Assembly: GCF_000003815.2 (NCBI RefSeq)
Contig: NC_049980.1
Coordinates: 8,047,558-8,111,557, forward strand
Reading direction: 5' to 3'
From: Branchiostoma floridae
Lineage: Eukaryota; Chordata; Leptocardii; Amphioxiformes; Branchiostomatidae
DNA length: 64,000 nucleotides
Positions 11,226-23,057 of this stretch are shown here, one piece after another (the first letter of the stretch is position 1; every line of letters starts with the position of its first letter). Position numbers and translations under genes: made by a program. Under the pieces are notes generated by a model, which was not told the origin of the DNA, made no database searches, and saw only the letters and a list, made by a program, of their open reading frames with translations.

Positions 11226-12310
11226 ACGGGGGCCACCCTAAGATGTTACGCTTTTTTACGCACTCGAACTCACGGTGCTCCATCACTAGTTGCCAAAAAG
11301 TGGTCAAGTCTAGATCAATGAATTTTTAACACATTCATCTAAAGACCATACTTGGATAAGGAATGCATTCATACGGTTCATGAACCCTTCACCCTCCGCG
11401 TTACAACTGGCAAACACCGAGGACGTTATCGTGAATATAACTTCCGATTTTGAGCTGCGTTAGACAGTGCGCCCTAACTTGCCACGCTTGTGTAATTTGC
11501 TCTCTTCGGAATCTGCCTGGTGACCAATTTAGAGAAACATAAATAAAAATTCTACTTAAAGCTAAACGATATTAGCTTTCATTTGACAGTAGAATTGTGA
11601 TTGTGTATGCTTCTTGTCTCCCGCGAGGAGGGCTCAATCTATCACAATCCAGGTCGTGTTTTCATGGGAAATGGGCGAAATGCACTGAATGCTGCGGTCC
11701 GACTAACAAAATCATTACGAAAAACGACAACGCCAAAATCACACAAAAACTCTGTGAACGTATTGGGAAACATATTCGACACCAATCTGTGAAGTTTCAT
11801 TTTTATACACGGTACGAATCATTGTTAGAGTAACAAATCTTTTGGGCGTTCGCTCGTCTGCCACCTTCGGGGCCACACTCCCTGGCCAAACAACGACGGT
11901 GATGCTTATGTTGTTTTTTCTATGGCCGGTCTTCTACTCAACAAACATTTGAAGACCAATAGTGTGTAGTGTTTTGAGAAGCTTTATTTCATATGTGTAT
12001 GACAGTTGTGTGGCTGTTTTGTACAGGTTGTATATTTAGGGACACGAGCCACCAATACCTAGTAACAGGTGACCACAGTGATTCGGCGTTACCAACATTA
12101 TTGTGAAAATTCTGCCTGCAAAAAAAAGGGAAGTGAATATGTGTAAATATTTTTTAATGGAAAAAAAAACAGTTGTTTGTTTGGACTTGGTTTATTTACC
12201 TTTCTAATCATCATAGTCAGTGGCAACAAACACGGCGTACTTATGCATAATACGATCAGCAAAAAGTCTGTGGCATCTTAGGGCAGGAAGCATCTTAGGG
12301 CGGCCCCCGT
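11226..12310. mobile_element. 1.08-kb TIR DNA element inserted in the orphan block
   Basis: The ends are inverted repeats: left 'acgggggccaccctaagatg', right 'catcttagggcggcccccgt'. The uninterrupted versions of the target at about 7465-7480 and 26840-26855 read 'gtaacta-gatagc', which shows an empty site. Small ORFs (for example 11597-11833) carry no recognised transposase domain, so the element is non-autonomous. A second, truncated copy lies in reverse orientation at 38041-38740. Superfamily not identified. Confidence 0.8.
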
Positions 12311-14290
12311 CAAGATAGCAAAACGTTATCTGTACCTGACGCGACATTTGTTTAGTTTGCAGTACCGCAGTTAATCCTGAAAAAAGTTCTCGGCCTCACT
12401 TAGACAGAACCGACGGAAATATTTACGAAGGATGAGGCCTATTATAAAAATGAACACGATCATATCCGGTTTGGTGGTGTTCTGATACCAAGGCAGCTTG
12501 GGTTCCTTGAAGTTCTAAGCCCTTGCGTGGAAAGAATGTTAACTTGTGGCACTGCAGACTAGATAATGCACAGGTTAATCCGGTTACTCAAGTTACACAT
12601 ACCTGTAGCTACTTCCTGCTCTGTCATGATACGGGGCCTATAGGACATCAGTAGCGAATGCCTTATCTGCAAGTCCGACAAAGGGCATCAGTGAACCACA
12701 GAAGAATACCGTTACAAGTCAATGCATCGTCAACCAAGGTGTATGAGTACGTTCCGGGACGATTACACTTGTCCAAATAGATCTGATTACAAACTAGAGT
12801 TCCACGAAACACATACCTTTACCAAACAATCAAGGCTTATTATGGATAATGCCCTTATCAAAGACTTTTAAATTAATAGGTCTTACTCGTGTATTAAGGT
12901 ACCTACCGTGAATGTGTGTTTTCCTCCTTATTTTGTTGATCCTTACTTGGCATGGAAAAGTGAAAGCGTGGTGGCTTGGCCTTGTTTATGAATAAGCTTT
13001 AATCACTTTGACACTGGAAATCAGTTGGGATGGACAAAAGGGAATTTTCAACCGTTATATGCGCAGTTTCATGCAGCCGTTTACTTCTGGTAGGTACTTA
13101 ATACAGGAACAACTTTGCCTGTATTTCTAGGATAAAACTCTCCAAATTAGCACTTCCTGGTGATAATGAGACTGGGACAAAGATTAGTGGCCCTTCTCAT
13201 CCGCAAACAAATAAACATCGTGGCAGGCAAAATAACACACCTGAGGCAAACCTGTCACCAACTGTACACATATGGCATACAGCTGCTAACCAGGAGGCTT
13301 GGAGTGTCCCAGAAAATAGGTCAACATCTGAGGTTCAATTGAAATATTCCTTTTCTTCATTAATTGTTTAGATGAAGCCCAGATTTTCATATAATACATT
13401 TCAGGATTTTAATCATAACCTAAGCTATGTTCATACCAAAAATAATGCAAACTTACACGACTTACTCCCTGCCCAAAGACGTATCCACTAGCCAAAAATC
13501 GTGAACCTGCCACTTGAGGATAACTTTAACACCAACTTCGACGCTCCGCTGCAGTACCACAACTTGTCGCCAGGACGCCCATTATCGAACCGTCGTTTTC
13601 CAAACCCCTAAATAACTACCAAATATTATGCAGGACGATCCACAGCGTCAAAAGTTATCTTGCCCGGAAATACACACACGCACACACTCGCCCCTCTGCA
13701 CTCACGGCGACAGAAAGTGCCAGGTGAACCATTTTCGTACAAAACCTTGGTATACCGAACACTGCCCGAGTTATATGAGATTAACCTACATACTGGGACA
13801 CACAAAAAATTTCTAACCAAAACATAACCTTCTTGGCGAAGGTAATGATCAAATGGGGAACTCCAGTGTTTGAACGTGTACTTCTGCCTACGAAGAGGTC
13901 ACAAAATTATGTCACCGTTCCTTGGAACTGTTAGTTTTCGGGCTTGTATTTTTCATGAAATCCGCAATGGCATTGGTGGCGCTCTTGTACGGACTTGCTA
14001 ATGACTTTCTATGCCAAACTTTGCTTGTCTTGAACCTACACTTAACCTTTGTATTTGTATACATGATAGAATATTAATGTGTCTACTGCCCTCTTTTAAG
14101 TTTTTGTGCTGTGATCTCACGTTATTCAACCGGTGTTACAGCGATGTCGACCCGACTAACCCCCCCCCCCCCACACACACACACACACCCGTTTTACTTC
14201 ACCCAGTGACTTGACAAAAAAAGGCAGGTAGTTTACAGACTATAGGGTGATCTGTAATGATTAAGCAAGTATAAAACAGCTAAACACTAG
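12311..14290. other. Remainder of orphan block and intergenic DNA
   Basis: About 12311-12500 continues the upstream block ('caagatagcaaaacgttatc', 'gatgaggcct-tataaaaatga'). The rest has no supported gene. A run of C followed by a CA microsatellite occurs at about 14160-14190. The ORF starting at 13160 has no recognisable domain. Confidence 0.4.
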
Positions 14291-14865
14291 TATTAGATAC
14301 GTCATCTGATGCAACACCACCTACCGTGACTGTGCACCTTGAACAATTAATTGACTTAAATGTGTGCTGTCTCGTGTTGTCTCAGAATGTTAAGTTTGCT
14401 GAAGTTTGATACCACATGTAGTGCAACCCGAACCAGGTGACACTCGCCGACGTTTATTCCCAATCCCGAATAGTGATTTGTTTCGTACGGCTCTGCACAT
14501 TTATTTGCTTTCTTTGCGTGCATTATGCCAAGCATTACTGAAGCTACCTACATACCAAATATCATGACGATCCAGCATCCCTTCTTGAGTTATTCTCGTC
14601 CAAAGTCTGTAACAAAATCGGGTCCTGCAGTTGAAAATAAACTTACAGCACTTTGTCTCTGCCTCAAAACATATTTACCATGTAAAGATCATGATCATAT
14701 TATGAGTTTCATATCGGAAGTTCTGCTGCAGTACCATAATAAAGTCGCTCGTCATCGAACATCGTTTTTCTGATCCCTATGTACGCGAACCAAGTAGGTG
14801 TCGGTAAAATATCACCCTCAGTTTCTCGAACCATGCTGTCCACAGAAGACAAGCCCTAATTGTAA

Positions 14866-15070
14866 GGATTAGGTCACATTTCAAAACCAGGGCCCGGCCG
14901 AGTAGCCTTTGGGAGCAAAGCTAATGATATAAAAGATATACAAATACATAAAATGTCAAAATAAGATTCATTGGCATGATTTGTGCACATTTCTAAGGAT
15001 ACATTTTAATTTTTCGTTTCTTAAAATATCCCAGCCTGGCCCCGGTTTGGAAATGTGACCTAAGCCTAAG
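14866..15070. mobile_element. MITE, GGGCCCGG family, copy B
   Basis: Same terminal inverted repeats as copy A and at the equivalent place within the duplicated block, so this insertion predates duplication of the copy 1 and copy 3 units. Copy 4 has a MITE of the same family at a different position (in its intron). Confidence 0.75.
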
Positions 15071-15412
15071 ACGGCACCCAAAACATTAACATCTTGGCGA
15101 ATGCAACAACAACAACAACAACATTCCTAACACACGCTTTCCTTGACTTCTGGAACAAAAAAAAACACAAACAAGGTGAATACGTCATCACGATGACAAT
15201 TTGCACTGAACTGGAGGCGGGAATGCTACACGGTAACACCATATGTGAGTTTTTTGTTGTTGTCATTTTCGCTCTCAGCTTGAAGCTTATGTCAAACATC
15301 ATTGACAACCCGTCTTCGTAAATGAGTAATCATAGGACTTCAACTAAGTCGTAAAAGCTTGGGGCAAAGAAGTTTAAAAGCAAGGCATGTAACTAGCTAG
15401 CGTAACGTTACT

Positions 15413-15761
15413 NNNNNNNNNNNNNNNNNNNNNNNNNNNNNNNNNNNNNNNNNNNNNNNNNNNNNNNNNNNNNNNNNNNNNNNNNNNNNNNNNNNNNNNN
15501 NNNNNNNNNNNNNNNNNNNNNNNNNNNNNNNNNNNNNNNNNNNNNNNNNNNNNNNNNNNNNNNNNNNNNNNNNNNNNNNNNNNNNNNNNNNNNNNNNNNN
15601 NNNNNNNNNNNNNNNNNNNNNNNNNNNNNNNNNNNNNNNNNNNNNNNNNNNNNNNNNNNNNNNNNNNNNNNNNNNNNNNNNNNNNNNNNNNNNNNNNNNN
15701 NNNNNNNNNNNNNNNNNNNNNNNNNNNNNNNNNNNNNNNNNNNNNNNNNNNNNNNNNNNNN
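15413..15761. other. Assembly gap (349 N)
   Basis: Run of N within the upstream block of copy 3. Confidence 0.99.
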
Positions 15762-16523
15762 GCCCCGTTCCGAAGACTGCAAGGGAGTCTAAGCTGAGGG
15801 AACAGCTACTCAAATTTCGAAATTTCGGGGAATATTTACGAATGATGATGAGGCCTTTTGTAAATATGAATAAACAAAGCTCAAATCACGGGTCCGACGT
15901 TGTACCGCCCTTGCTTAAACTATACATTGTGCTCATAACTTTGGACGCAAGAACGGCCATCGTTGAAAATCAGTAGGTACAGCGAGAAAAAAACACGGGT
16001 TAGGAAGAAATACTTTACTGTGCTAGCGCATAGACTGACTACACAGAAAAGTTAGGTTTAGCTCTGATCTCCCCAAAGTGTATGTGTCCAGAAAATAATA
16101 TGGGACAAAGGAATAAAAAGTATAATGTAACGTTTTTTACATGACTGGTCTCGTTATCTATTGGTACAATCTAGCTATGTCCTCTGGTCTGAGGCATAAG
16201 GAGTCAGGCATATTCAGGCATGCTACCGGAGGTTATTTATACCTATCACAACACAGCAAGTGAATTTTGTGGAGGACATTAACCTTTGCGTCCACTAATT
16301 TTCACCTAATTTCTAAAGACAATTACCCTCCAGAAATGGTCAACATGCACTTGATGCAGACTGAAATGGGGAAAGATACGACGTAAATGTCTTTCAGTTC
16401 TATAAAAAAAAACGACTTGGTACTGTAAATAGTCATTTTATTTGCACATGTCATGTAACGTTAGAAATTTCTATTTCTATTTGTCTGTCTGGCGGTAAAA
16501 CAGGCTCTCGGTTCAGGAGAATT

Positions 16524-16676
16524 NNNNNNNNNNNNNNNNNNNNNNNNNNNNNNNNNNNNNNNNNNNNNNNNNNNNNNNNNNNNNNNNNNNNNNNNNNNNN
16601 NNNNNNNNNNNNNNNNNNNNNNNNNNNNNNNNNNNNNNNNNNNNNNNNNNNNNNNNNNNNNNNNNNNNNNNNNNNN
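16524..16676. other. Assembly gap (153 N)
   Basis: Run of N about 150 bases upstream of the coding start of GAL3ST copy 3. Confidence 0.99.
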
Positions 16677-16822
16677 TTGATTTTTTTCAGTGACAGATAG
16701 CTTGTGACGAAAGGAAGGCGTGGTGGTGTTTACCCCCTCCCCCCAAAAAGCCTAGCAGCTTGCTCTGGAACTGCAATAATCTAACGGTCTTTTCTAAATA
16801 TAGGATCATCAAAGTTGCAGAC

Positions 16823-18584
16823 ATGGTGACTCACATGGCGAGCTCGAGAATGACTACGGCGTTTTGGGGCTGCACTTTTTTGGGTTTCCTCGTCTTCGTT
16901 GGGATCGGCTTCATTTCCACAAACATGTATGAGAACAGCATGCCGAGTTCAAACTGGGCGCCACCTCACAAGATGCCCAACAGGTACTGTAACTTGCGCT
17001 TCATTAATATATTCATGAAGTTTGTAGCTCGAAGGCAAGGTTCCCCAAATCAAACTGTCCCAAGCGTGACTGTGTCTGTATCCCCCTCATGTCGAGTGCA
17101 GATATCCTGATCTAGATAGAGTGTATTTTTTTTTAAATTCTAAGTCCTGGTGTAATATTCATATTATATCACTGTCATATATGTCTCCGAGGTTTCCACC
17201 ATGTACTTGCAATATGCCTCCGGGAATGAACTTGCAAATAAACTTTCTATATGTATTACATGTATCAGTAATAAACAAGTAAAGAAGATAAGATAACGCA
17301 TCAGAAAATATTACATGTAGTAGTGAACAATTTCCTTTAAAATTCATTAACAGGAAATTTTCCGGCACACGTGGTGAAGAAATCTGTGACGTCAAGCAAA
17401 ACTTCGTGTTCGTGAAGGTACACAAAGCAGGAGGAACAACAGCAACCTGCATCTTCCAACGCTTCGGCTACGAACACAACCTGACCTTCGTTCTTCCTAT
17501 GAAGATCAATAGTGAGGTCGGCTGGCCCAACTTCTTAAAACGAGAAGACTTCATTCCGTCAGCGGACGGCACATTTAACCTTCTAGTTGATCACACTGTC
17601 TATCATAGGAAGTTGTTAGATCACATCATGCCTCCCGATACTGTCTACATCGCTATACTTAGACATCCGCTAGCTCAACTCAGATCTGTTTTCAACGGGT
17701 ATGGCCTTGCCAAAAGGTTCCCTGAATTGAAAGGAGTAGATCCTGTTGCTTCGTTCCTGAAGGATCCCGAAAAATACCAAATTCCTTACGTCACAAAGTC
17801 AAAAGCACCTTACACCCTTTCCAAGAACTTCATGGCGTACGATCTTGGATTCCCTCCAGGACTTTTTGATGACCGGTTCTCTGTCGATGAGTTTGTCCAA
17901 AAGATAGCCAGAGAAATTGATTTGGTTCTTATTTTAGAGCACTTCAGCGAATCGCTTGTATTGTTGAGGCGGATGATGTGCTGGACGTTGAAAGACATTC
18001 TGTATAATGTTAGTCCCAAAAATCTGAAGGAATACAGAAAACCAACAACGGAAAATGCAAGTTTAGTTGAGGCTCATCGTCGCTGGAGCAATGTGGATTA
18101 TATTTTGTATGATTATTTCAATGCGACGCTTTGGCAGAAAATTCAAGATGAGAACAACGATTTTCACCAAGAGGTGCGCCATTTTGAAAACGTACTGCAG
18201 TCAATGACGACATACTGTACCAAGGCAATCCTGAAATTCGAAGTTCAGAAGAGACTGGTCACTCGTAGAGCTAGGGCAGCAATCAAGAAGGTACCAAATG
18301 TGACGCCAGTTTCTACGTGGGAAGTTAACAATGCATCGGGAAGGCAGACAATTCCGAGAACAGCTTGGCACGATCAGTTTGATTTAGATCCGTACTTGTG
18401 CCTAAAGCTGAAAATGGAATGGCAGGACTGGGAATACGTTTTGAAAAAGAAACATGTGCACAAGCCGATGGTGAAAAATGGTACAGATACAGTCCGAAGC
18501 ACCATACAATACACACGTCCCAAAATTCTGCATCAAACCCTACTTTCAAATGTCTTCAACATAACGTCGGAACAGGACGTGTAA
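16823..18584 (+). CDS. GAL3ST-like galactose 3-O-sulfotransferase, copy 3
   Basis: Exons 16823-16983 and 17354-18584 (phase 2) encode 463 residues. Architecture is as in copy 2: signal-anchor at about 12-31, intact PAPS 5' loop (F-V-K-V-H-K-A-G-G-T-T), 3'-phosphate region L-R-H-P-L-A-Q-L-R-S-V-F, and the E-H-F-S-E-S-L-V-L-L-R-R block. Exon 1 differs from copy 2 by about one residue, and the first part of the intron is nearly the same, although the intron is shorter. Odd point: directly after the R-S-V-F motif the tryptophan found in copies 2 and 4 (F-N-W-Y) is glycine (F-N-G-Y). The charged C-terminal insert K-K-H-V-H-K is shared with copy 4, whereas copy 2 has K-K-H-K. Probably functional; acceptor unknown. 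Confidence 0.9.
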
Positions 18585-19560
18585 TTGCAAAAGACGGCGT
18601 TTCAAAAGTTAGACATATTCTTAGTGCTTGTGTTAGCTTCTGTAATTGATACTGTTCATTGTTTTCCTTATATTAATCTGGACACAGCCACTTTTGGCTT
18701 TAGTGTTAGCTAGGCCATGTTGAGTCGATTATATGATGTCATCCTCTGGGAAGCCCAAAACTGATGTGAGCGTACGAATAAAGCGTTTTGCAAAAAAGTT
18801 GCATTCCTACAGTCGCTGCGCATGCGTATTTGAAACGGTGAAAATACTTATTTGAGATGCTGACATGGTTGAGCCATGTTTGGAAATGGTGTCCTACCGT
18901 AACCAGGCAGGTGGTGCTATTATATATAGAGATCACGGGAGGCTTCTTTTTATACTCCTTGCATAAATCAATCATCAAAAGATCATGAAACACCACCATA
19001 CATCCGAGTCCACACCGTGCACCTGGGTGGGAGCAATTGATTATTCTAAAAAATCAGAATTTATAATAAAAAATAAAAAATTTTTAAGACATATATGTAT
19101 AGCAATTTTTTGCACATAACAAAGTCTTCATTTACTTCGCACTGAATTGTCCTGATGAAAATGACAGACGGTGACCGAAACGTCGGCTAGGAAAAATTGA
19201 AACTTGTCAAATACCTCGTACCATTTAACCTCCTTGGTTACATAGTGATTTACTGAGGTGTGTACGTGTATGTGTAACAATAGCGTCCATGGTGATGAAA
19301 CTTGCAAGTGGCATGAGCTTTGCAATAAAAACGTAATGGCATGATGCAAAACTCAATCAAAAGTCCGGACTGTGACTGGACTTTTGCTTACCCGACCCTA
19401 CCTACCCACACTGGAGTCGGGAAAACATCATTATTAAATGAATGAAGACCTTTATTGTACAGTTTTGCCCAACCGAGCTTAGTACAGGTCACAACAAGTC
19501 AAGATATGTACATATAAAAGTATCACAAATCTAGTTTAACACAAAAGTTGATATCCATCG
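18585..19560. other. 3' flank of GAL3ST copy 3
   Basis: The first about 40 bases follow the copy 2 and 4 flanks ('caaaag-c-gcgttt-aaaagttaga'), then the sequence diverges. About 18830-18930 matches the left end of the window (950-1070). At 19141-19200 there is a stretch with 'gacggtgaccgaaacgtcgg'. No gene is visible. Confidence 0.45.
19430..19530 (-). mobile_element. LINE 3' end fragment
   Basis: Read on the minus strand it runs from about 'gtactaagctcgg' to 'caataaaggtcttcattcat', the same layout as the fragment at 38748-38830 (a GTACT-AGC motif, then CAATAAAGG, then a simple repeat tail). This is typical of a 5'-truncated CR1/L2-like non-LTR retrotransposon. Family assignment is inference. 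Confidence 0.45.
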
Positions 19561-19599
19561 TCAGCTCTTTCAGTTATGCTGTCCACAACAAACAGACCT

Positions 19600-22210
19600 A
19601 CAAACTTTATTTGTCCGCTTCTACCATTGGGGACCTACAAACAGCACTCAAAACATGAACTTCAGTTGGCGAATGCAACAACAACAAAAACATTCCTCAG
19701 CAACGCATACTTTCTAGGAGAACCACCATGGCCGAGAAATGCAAACAGCCTTTTGTTGGCCATGGAATACGTCACCTCTCAGGGTTGTGAACGACAAATT
19801 TTTTACATCTCTATATGCCCTTAGAGTGAGACTATTTCAGACGAAGAAGAATTTTGCTCTCAAAGCCCGTATCCATGTATTTTGCTTCCATTCTGGGACA
19901 AGGCGGTCACTCTTGTTCGAGAAAAGCCGCAAAATGCACGGAAAAAAGGTTAAAGTGAGAACAAAAGACTTATATTTGCAATATTACAAGAAGTAAAAAA
20001 AATAGACTAACGTAAATTGCTCAGAGTAGAATGATTGCACTTCATAATGAAATACACAAACTATTTGAAATGTAACAATGTTACACATTGGTCAGAAAAT
20101 ATCATTTTACGGAAACGAAACTGACTAATTGCTGACAGCTATATTCATACATTTATAGAACACGATGTGGAACCATGACTAGTAGTTACTAGATATACGA
20201 GAGACTTTCGCTCTCAAAGCCTGTATTCATGTCTTTTGCCTCTATTCTAGGACAAGGTGGCCACTCTTATACAACAATACAGGCGAAATACACGAAATTA
20301 AAATGCTAAGTGAGAACAAAAGACTTTCAGTCAGTATCTTAAAAAGAAAGAACGCAAAACAAACTAACACCTTGTGACGGATGGTGCAATAGATTTACAA
20401 CAAAACCTGGTACACATTGCCAGTGCGACTATTCTACTGCACAGAGTTCCAACATCTAGCAAAATATAAGCGGCGAGAATCCCAACAAGTACAGGACAAC
20501 TCAAAAGTCCCACTTATTCCCAACATGCGAGGCCCCATACAAAATCATAAGTATAACTATTTTGCTGCATAGAAATCTACTTTGGGCAACGAAATACATT
20601 GGTGAAAACCCCACATATGTGAGGGGAGTGTGGATACATTACTCCAAAGTAACTTATCCCAACATACAAAAGCAGACATTGGAGGGAAATCCTTAAAGAT
20701 GTGACTATTCTGCTGTACAGAAATATAATTTTGACAAGCATAACACCGGTGAAAGGCCCTACATGTGTGTGCTGGCAAAATTGCCAAGATACAAGAATCA
20801 CAAGTAGAATATATCACAATAAAGAGGAAGGCAATCACTTCAATCATGCAGTACAGACAGGTAACTGAGTAACGTTTCAAAAAGACAATCTTTACCAAGG
20901 AAGATGAGAAAAGACTATGGCTAACTCTCAGAAAAGCTTACCTACATGTATGTAACAATATACAATGTACATGACGTCTATAAAGCTGCACAATTTGAAT
21001 TATTCTATGCCTACTTCGTAAATGAAGTTCTTGTTAATCTCAATACAATGCAGACATTAAAATGTTCCATTTTTTCTCATCAGACTTCAGAAATGCTGCT
21101 GATTTGTGATGTTAGATTGCGAGCCTTTAGAACTTAACATACAATCCCATCTGTCTATCTGCGACATCGTCAACAGGGAGAATCGCAATTTCCTGGTTAG
21201 TGACAAGGCGTCGAGCTCGTTTTGTTGACATCTTGAGTAATGTTACTGGTGGTTGATTAGAGCATTCTGAGAGCAGTGACTACTTCTGCACACAGCGCTT
21301 CAGCCATATGCAGTTTCTGCGGCATACAGGCCCGATGTATGGCTGACTCGGTTTCTGTGACTATGCCGATAGTCGGGATTGCATCCGGAGTTACTGGAAA
21401 GTTCAGTCCTTTAGAGAACAGGGACTTCTCTAGTCATGTTAGTTCATAACAACTTAGGCTCTTCAATCACTTATCTTCCTTTCTGTCCCTGGGTCGTCGT
21501 CTTGGTTCGGGACCCAAGATGACGACACAGGGCAGCTTGTGTAATGGTCCAGGTTCCCGACCCATAGACCATCACACAATGCAGAATAGACGGCGGTAGA
21601 AGAACCTAAGCAGCCATAAACTAACAAAACCAGAAAAGTCCCTGCTTTTCAGAGGACGGAACCTCACAGTAACTCCGAACACCACCACGGTCATCAAAGA
21701 ATCACAGAAACCGAAACAGCCACACATTGGGCCTGTACACCACAGAAATCGACTAAAGCCTTGCTTGCAAAAGCAGCAACTACTCACAAAACGCCCCAAC
21801 CCCACACCAACAACATTAATCAGAATGTCAACAAAACATACACAAGCACCTTTCCACCGACCAAGAGATTACAAGTATTCCTCAGGTAGACAGAAGGAAT
21901 CGGTCGTTCAGTTAAAGATATAGAAATATGAAAAACATCACAAATCATTAACTTTTCATCATGTCAATGACAAGTCAGTGCCAGCTGAAGTCTGGGATAT
22001 GTTTTCCGCTCTCCATCTCAGTCTCGATGACACAAATTGCGCATTGACAAAGTTACAATACAAAATACAGAAAAACTGTACAGAAAGTTGACGCATATAC
22101 ACCTTAAGAGTTCTAGAAACAGCTTTCGATGGTTTTCTCATGAAACAAGCAAAACGTATCATTCTAGGCTTGCCTATGAACAGATCCTCTAACAGGGTGT
22201 ACACATGACC
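19600..22210 (+). repeat. Segmental duplicate I with zinc-finger remnant
   Basis: Paralogous to 31110-33540, with matches all along, for example 'tctgggacaaggcgg-cactc', 'cttttgcct-tatt-t-ggacaaggtgg', 'tctgtctatctgcgacatc' and 'gacaaggcgt-gag-tcgttttgttgacatc'. In both units it follows a GAL3ST gene by about 1-1.4 kb, so it belongs to the duplicated unit. It contains a decayed C2H2 zinc-finger exon. No intact ORF. Confidence 0.7.
20425..20850 (+). pseudogene. Decayed C2H2 zinc-finger exon, copy I
   Basis: Translation in shifting frames gives scraps of consecutive C2H2 fingers and linkers: C-D-Y-S-T-A near 20427, S-G-E-N-P for the linker TGEKP near 20473, Y-N-Y-F-A-A near 20551, I-G-E-N-P followed by an R-G-E-C-G-Y-like stretch near 20600-20630, and C-E-R-P-Y-M-C near 20755. 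Stops and frameshifts break every finger. The same remnant is at 31825-32200. Zinc-finger proteins of this tandem type bind DNA; this one cannot make a protein. Confidence 0.6.
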
Positions 22211-22560
22211 ACCGTCTTTCTGACCTCGGAGATGACGAACTTAGCGTTGGGCGACATCTCGTCAGGATCCGTCCCACCGTGAACGTTTGTTACTTGATGA
22301 CTTCGGTTGAGCCTGGAAAGCCCTCGTCTTCAAGTCGGTTTCTCCGATGACTAGAAGTTCCTCTACAGAACCAGGCTGTACGTACGTATCAGCTGCAACA
22401 AACAACAGAAGGTTCAACGGCTGAATAGCGGCACGTGTGAATGAACAAAACAGGTGTGCAGGGTCAAAACGTCAAATACGATGTCATTGTCAAGTAGGGT
22501 ACTAATAACGGTACACCTGGGCATACATTTGGATAACAGCTAATGCTAAGAAACAGTTGT
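22211..22560. other. Unassigned non-coding stretch
   Basis: No ORF with a recognisable domain, no inverted repeats seen. It lies between the end of segmental duplicate I and a tRNA-derived SINE. Confidence 0.3.
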
Positions 22561-22561
22561 G

Positions 22562-23057
22562 TGGGGCCGCGTAGCACAGTGGTAGTGTATTCGGCCCGTG
22601 ACCGAGAGGTCGCCGGTTCGAATCCGCTTGCGGTGTTGCCGGTCTTGTGCCCTTGGGAAAGGCACTTTACACGACTTTCCTCACTTTACTCAAGTGAAAA
22701 ATGAGTCGTCCCTCGGATAGGACGTTAAATGGAGGTCCCGTGTATGGGGAGAGCCATACCCTATGCACGTTAAAGAACCCCCACACGTGCGATGGTGCGG
22801 TGTGCGTTAGTGCAAATCCTTCTGTCGGAAGTTGGTGATTCACTAAAAATCACCCGGATGGAGGCCTGGCGACCTCTGTCTCGTATCAGCCACACATGGT
22901 GATCTACATCATTCACCCGGACGGGTGTGTCACCCCGTAAGGGGCGGTATAACCCGTCGTTGTGCGAACATGTGCGAACATGTATATAGGGCTCCCTTGG
23001 AAATCAGTTACTACGTTAACTGAAGGGACTACCCTAAAGATCAATAAATAAATAAAG
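22562..23057 (+). mobile_element. tRNA-derived SINE 1
   Basis: The head has a Pol III A box (TAGCACAGTGG, 22572-22582) and a perfect B box (GGTTCGAATCC, 22615-22625). A conserved body follows ('ggataggacgttaaatggag', 'gcacgttaaagaaccc') and the end is a short A/T repeat ('atcaataaataaataaag'). The body resembles that of the element at 44718-44970, so the two have a common central domain behind different tRNA-like heads. No protein coded. Confidence 0.8.

Larger units (their letters stand above)
14400..16440 (+). repeat. GAL3ST upstream block, unit of copy 3
   Basis: Long paralogue of 1160-2840, in the same order: 'gtagtgcaacccga', a dispersed repeat near 14565, a GGGCCCGG MITE (14866-15070), the candidate exon at about 15205-15250, and 'gggtccgacg-tgtaccg-cctt' near 15890. 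It is interrupted by the assembly gap 15413-15761. Non-coding. Confidence 0.65.

Noticed and set aside
11597-11833. 78-codon ORF within the 1.08-kb TIR element
   Set aside because: No transposase or other domain recognised; the second copy of the element does not clearly keep the frame.
22562-22640. Possible functional tRNA gene
   Set aside because: A and B boxes are good but no closed cloverleaf with acceptor stem is seen, and a SINE body follows.
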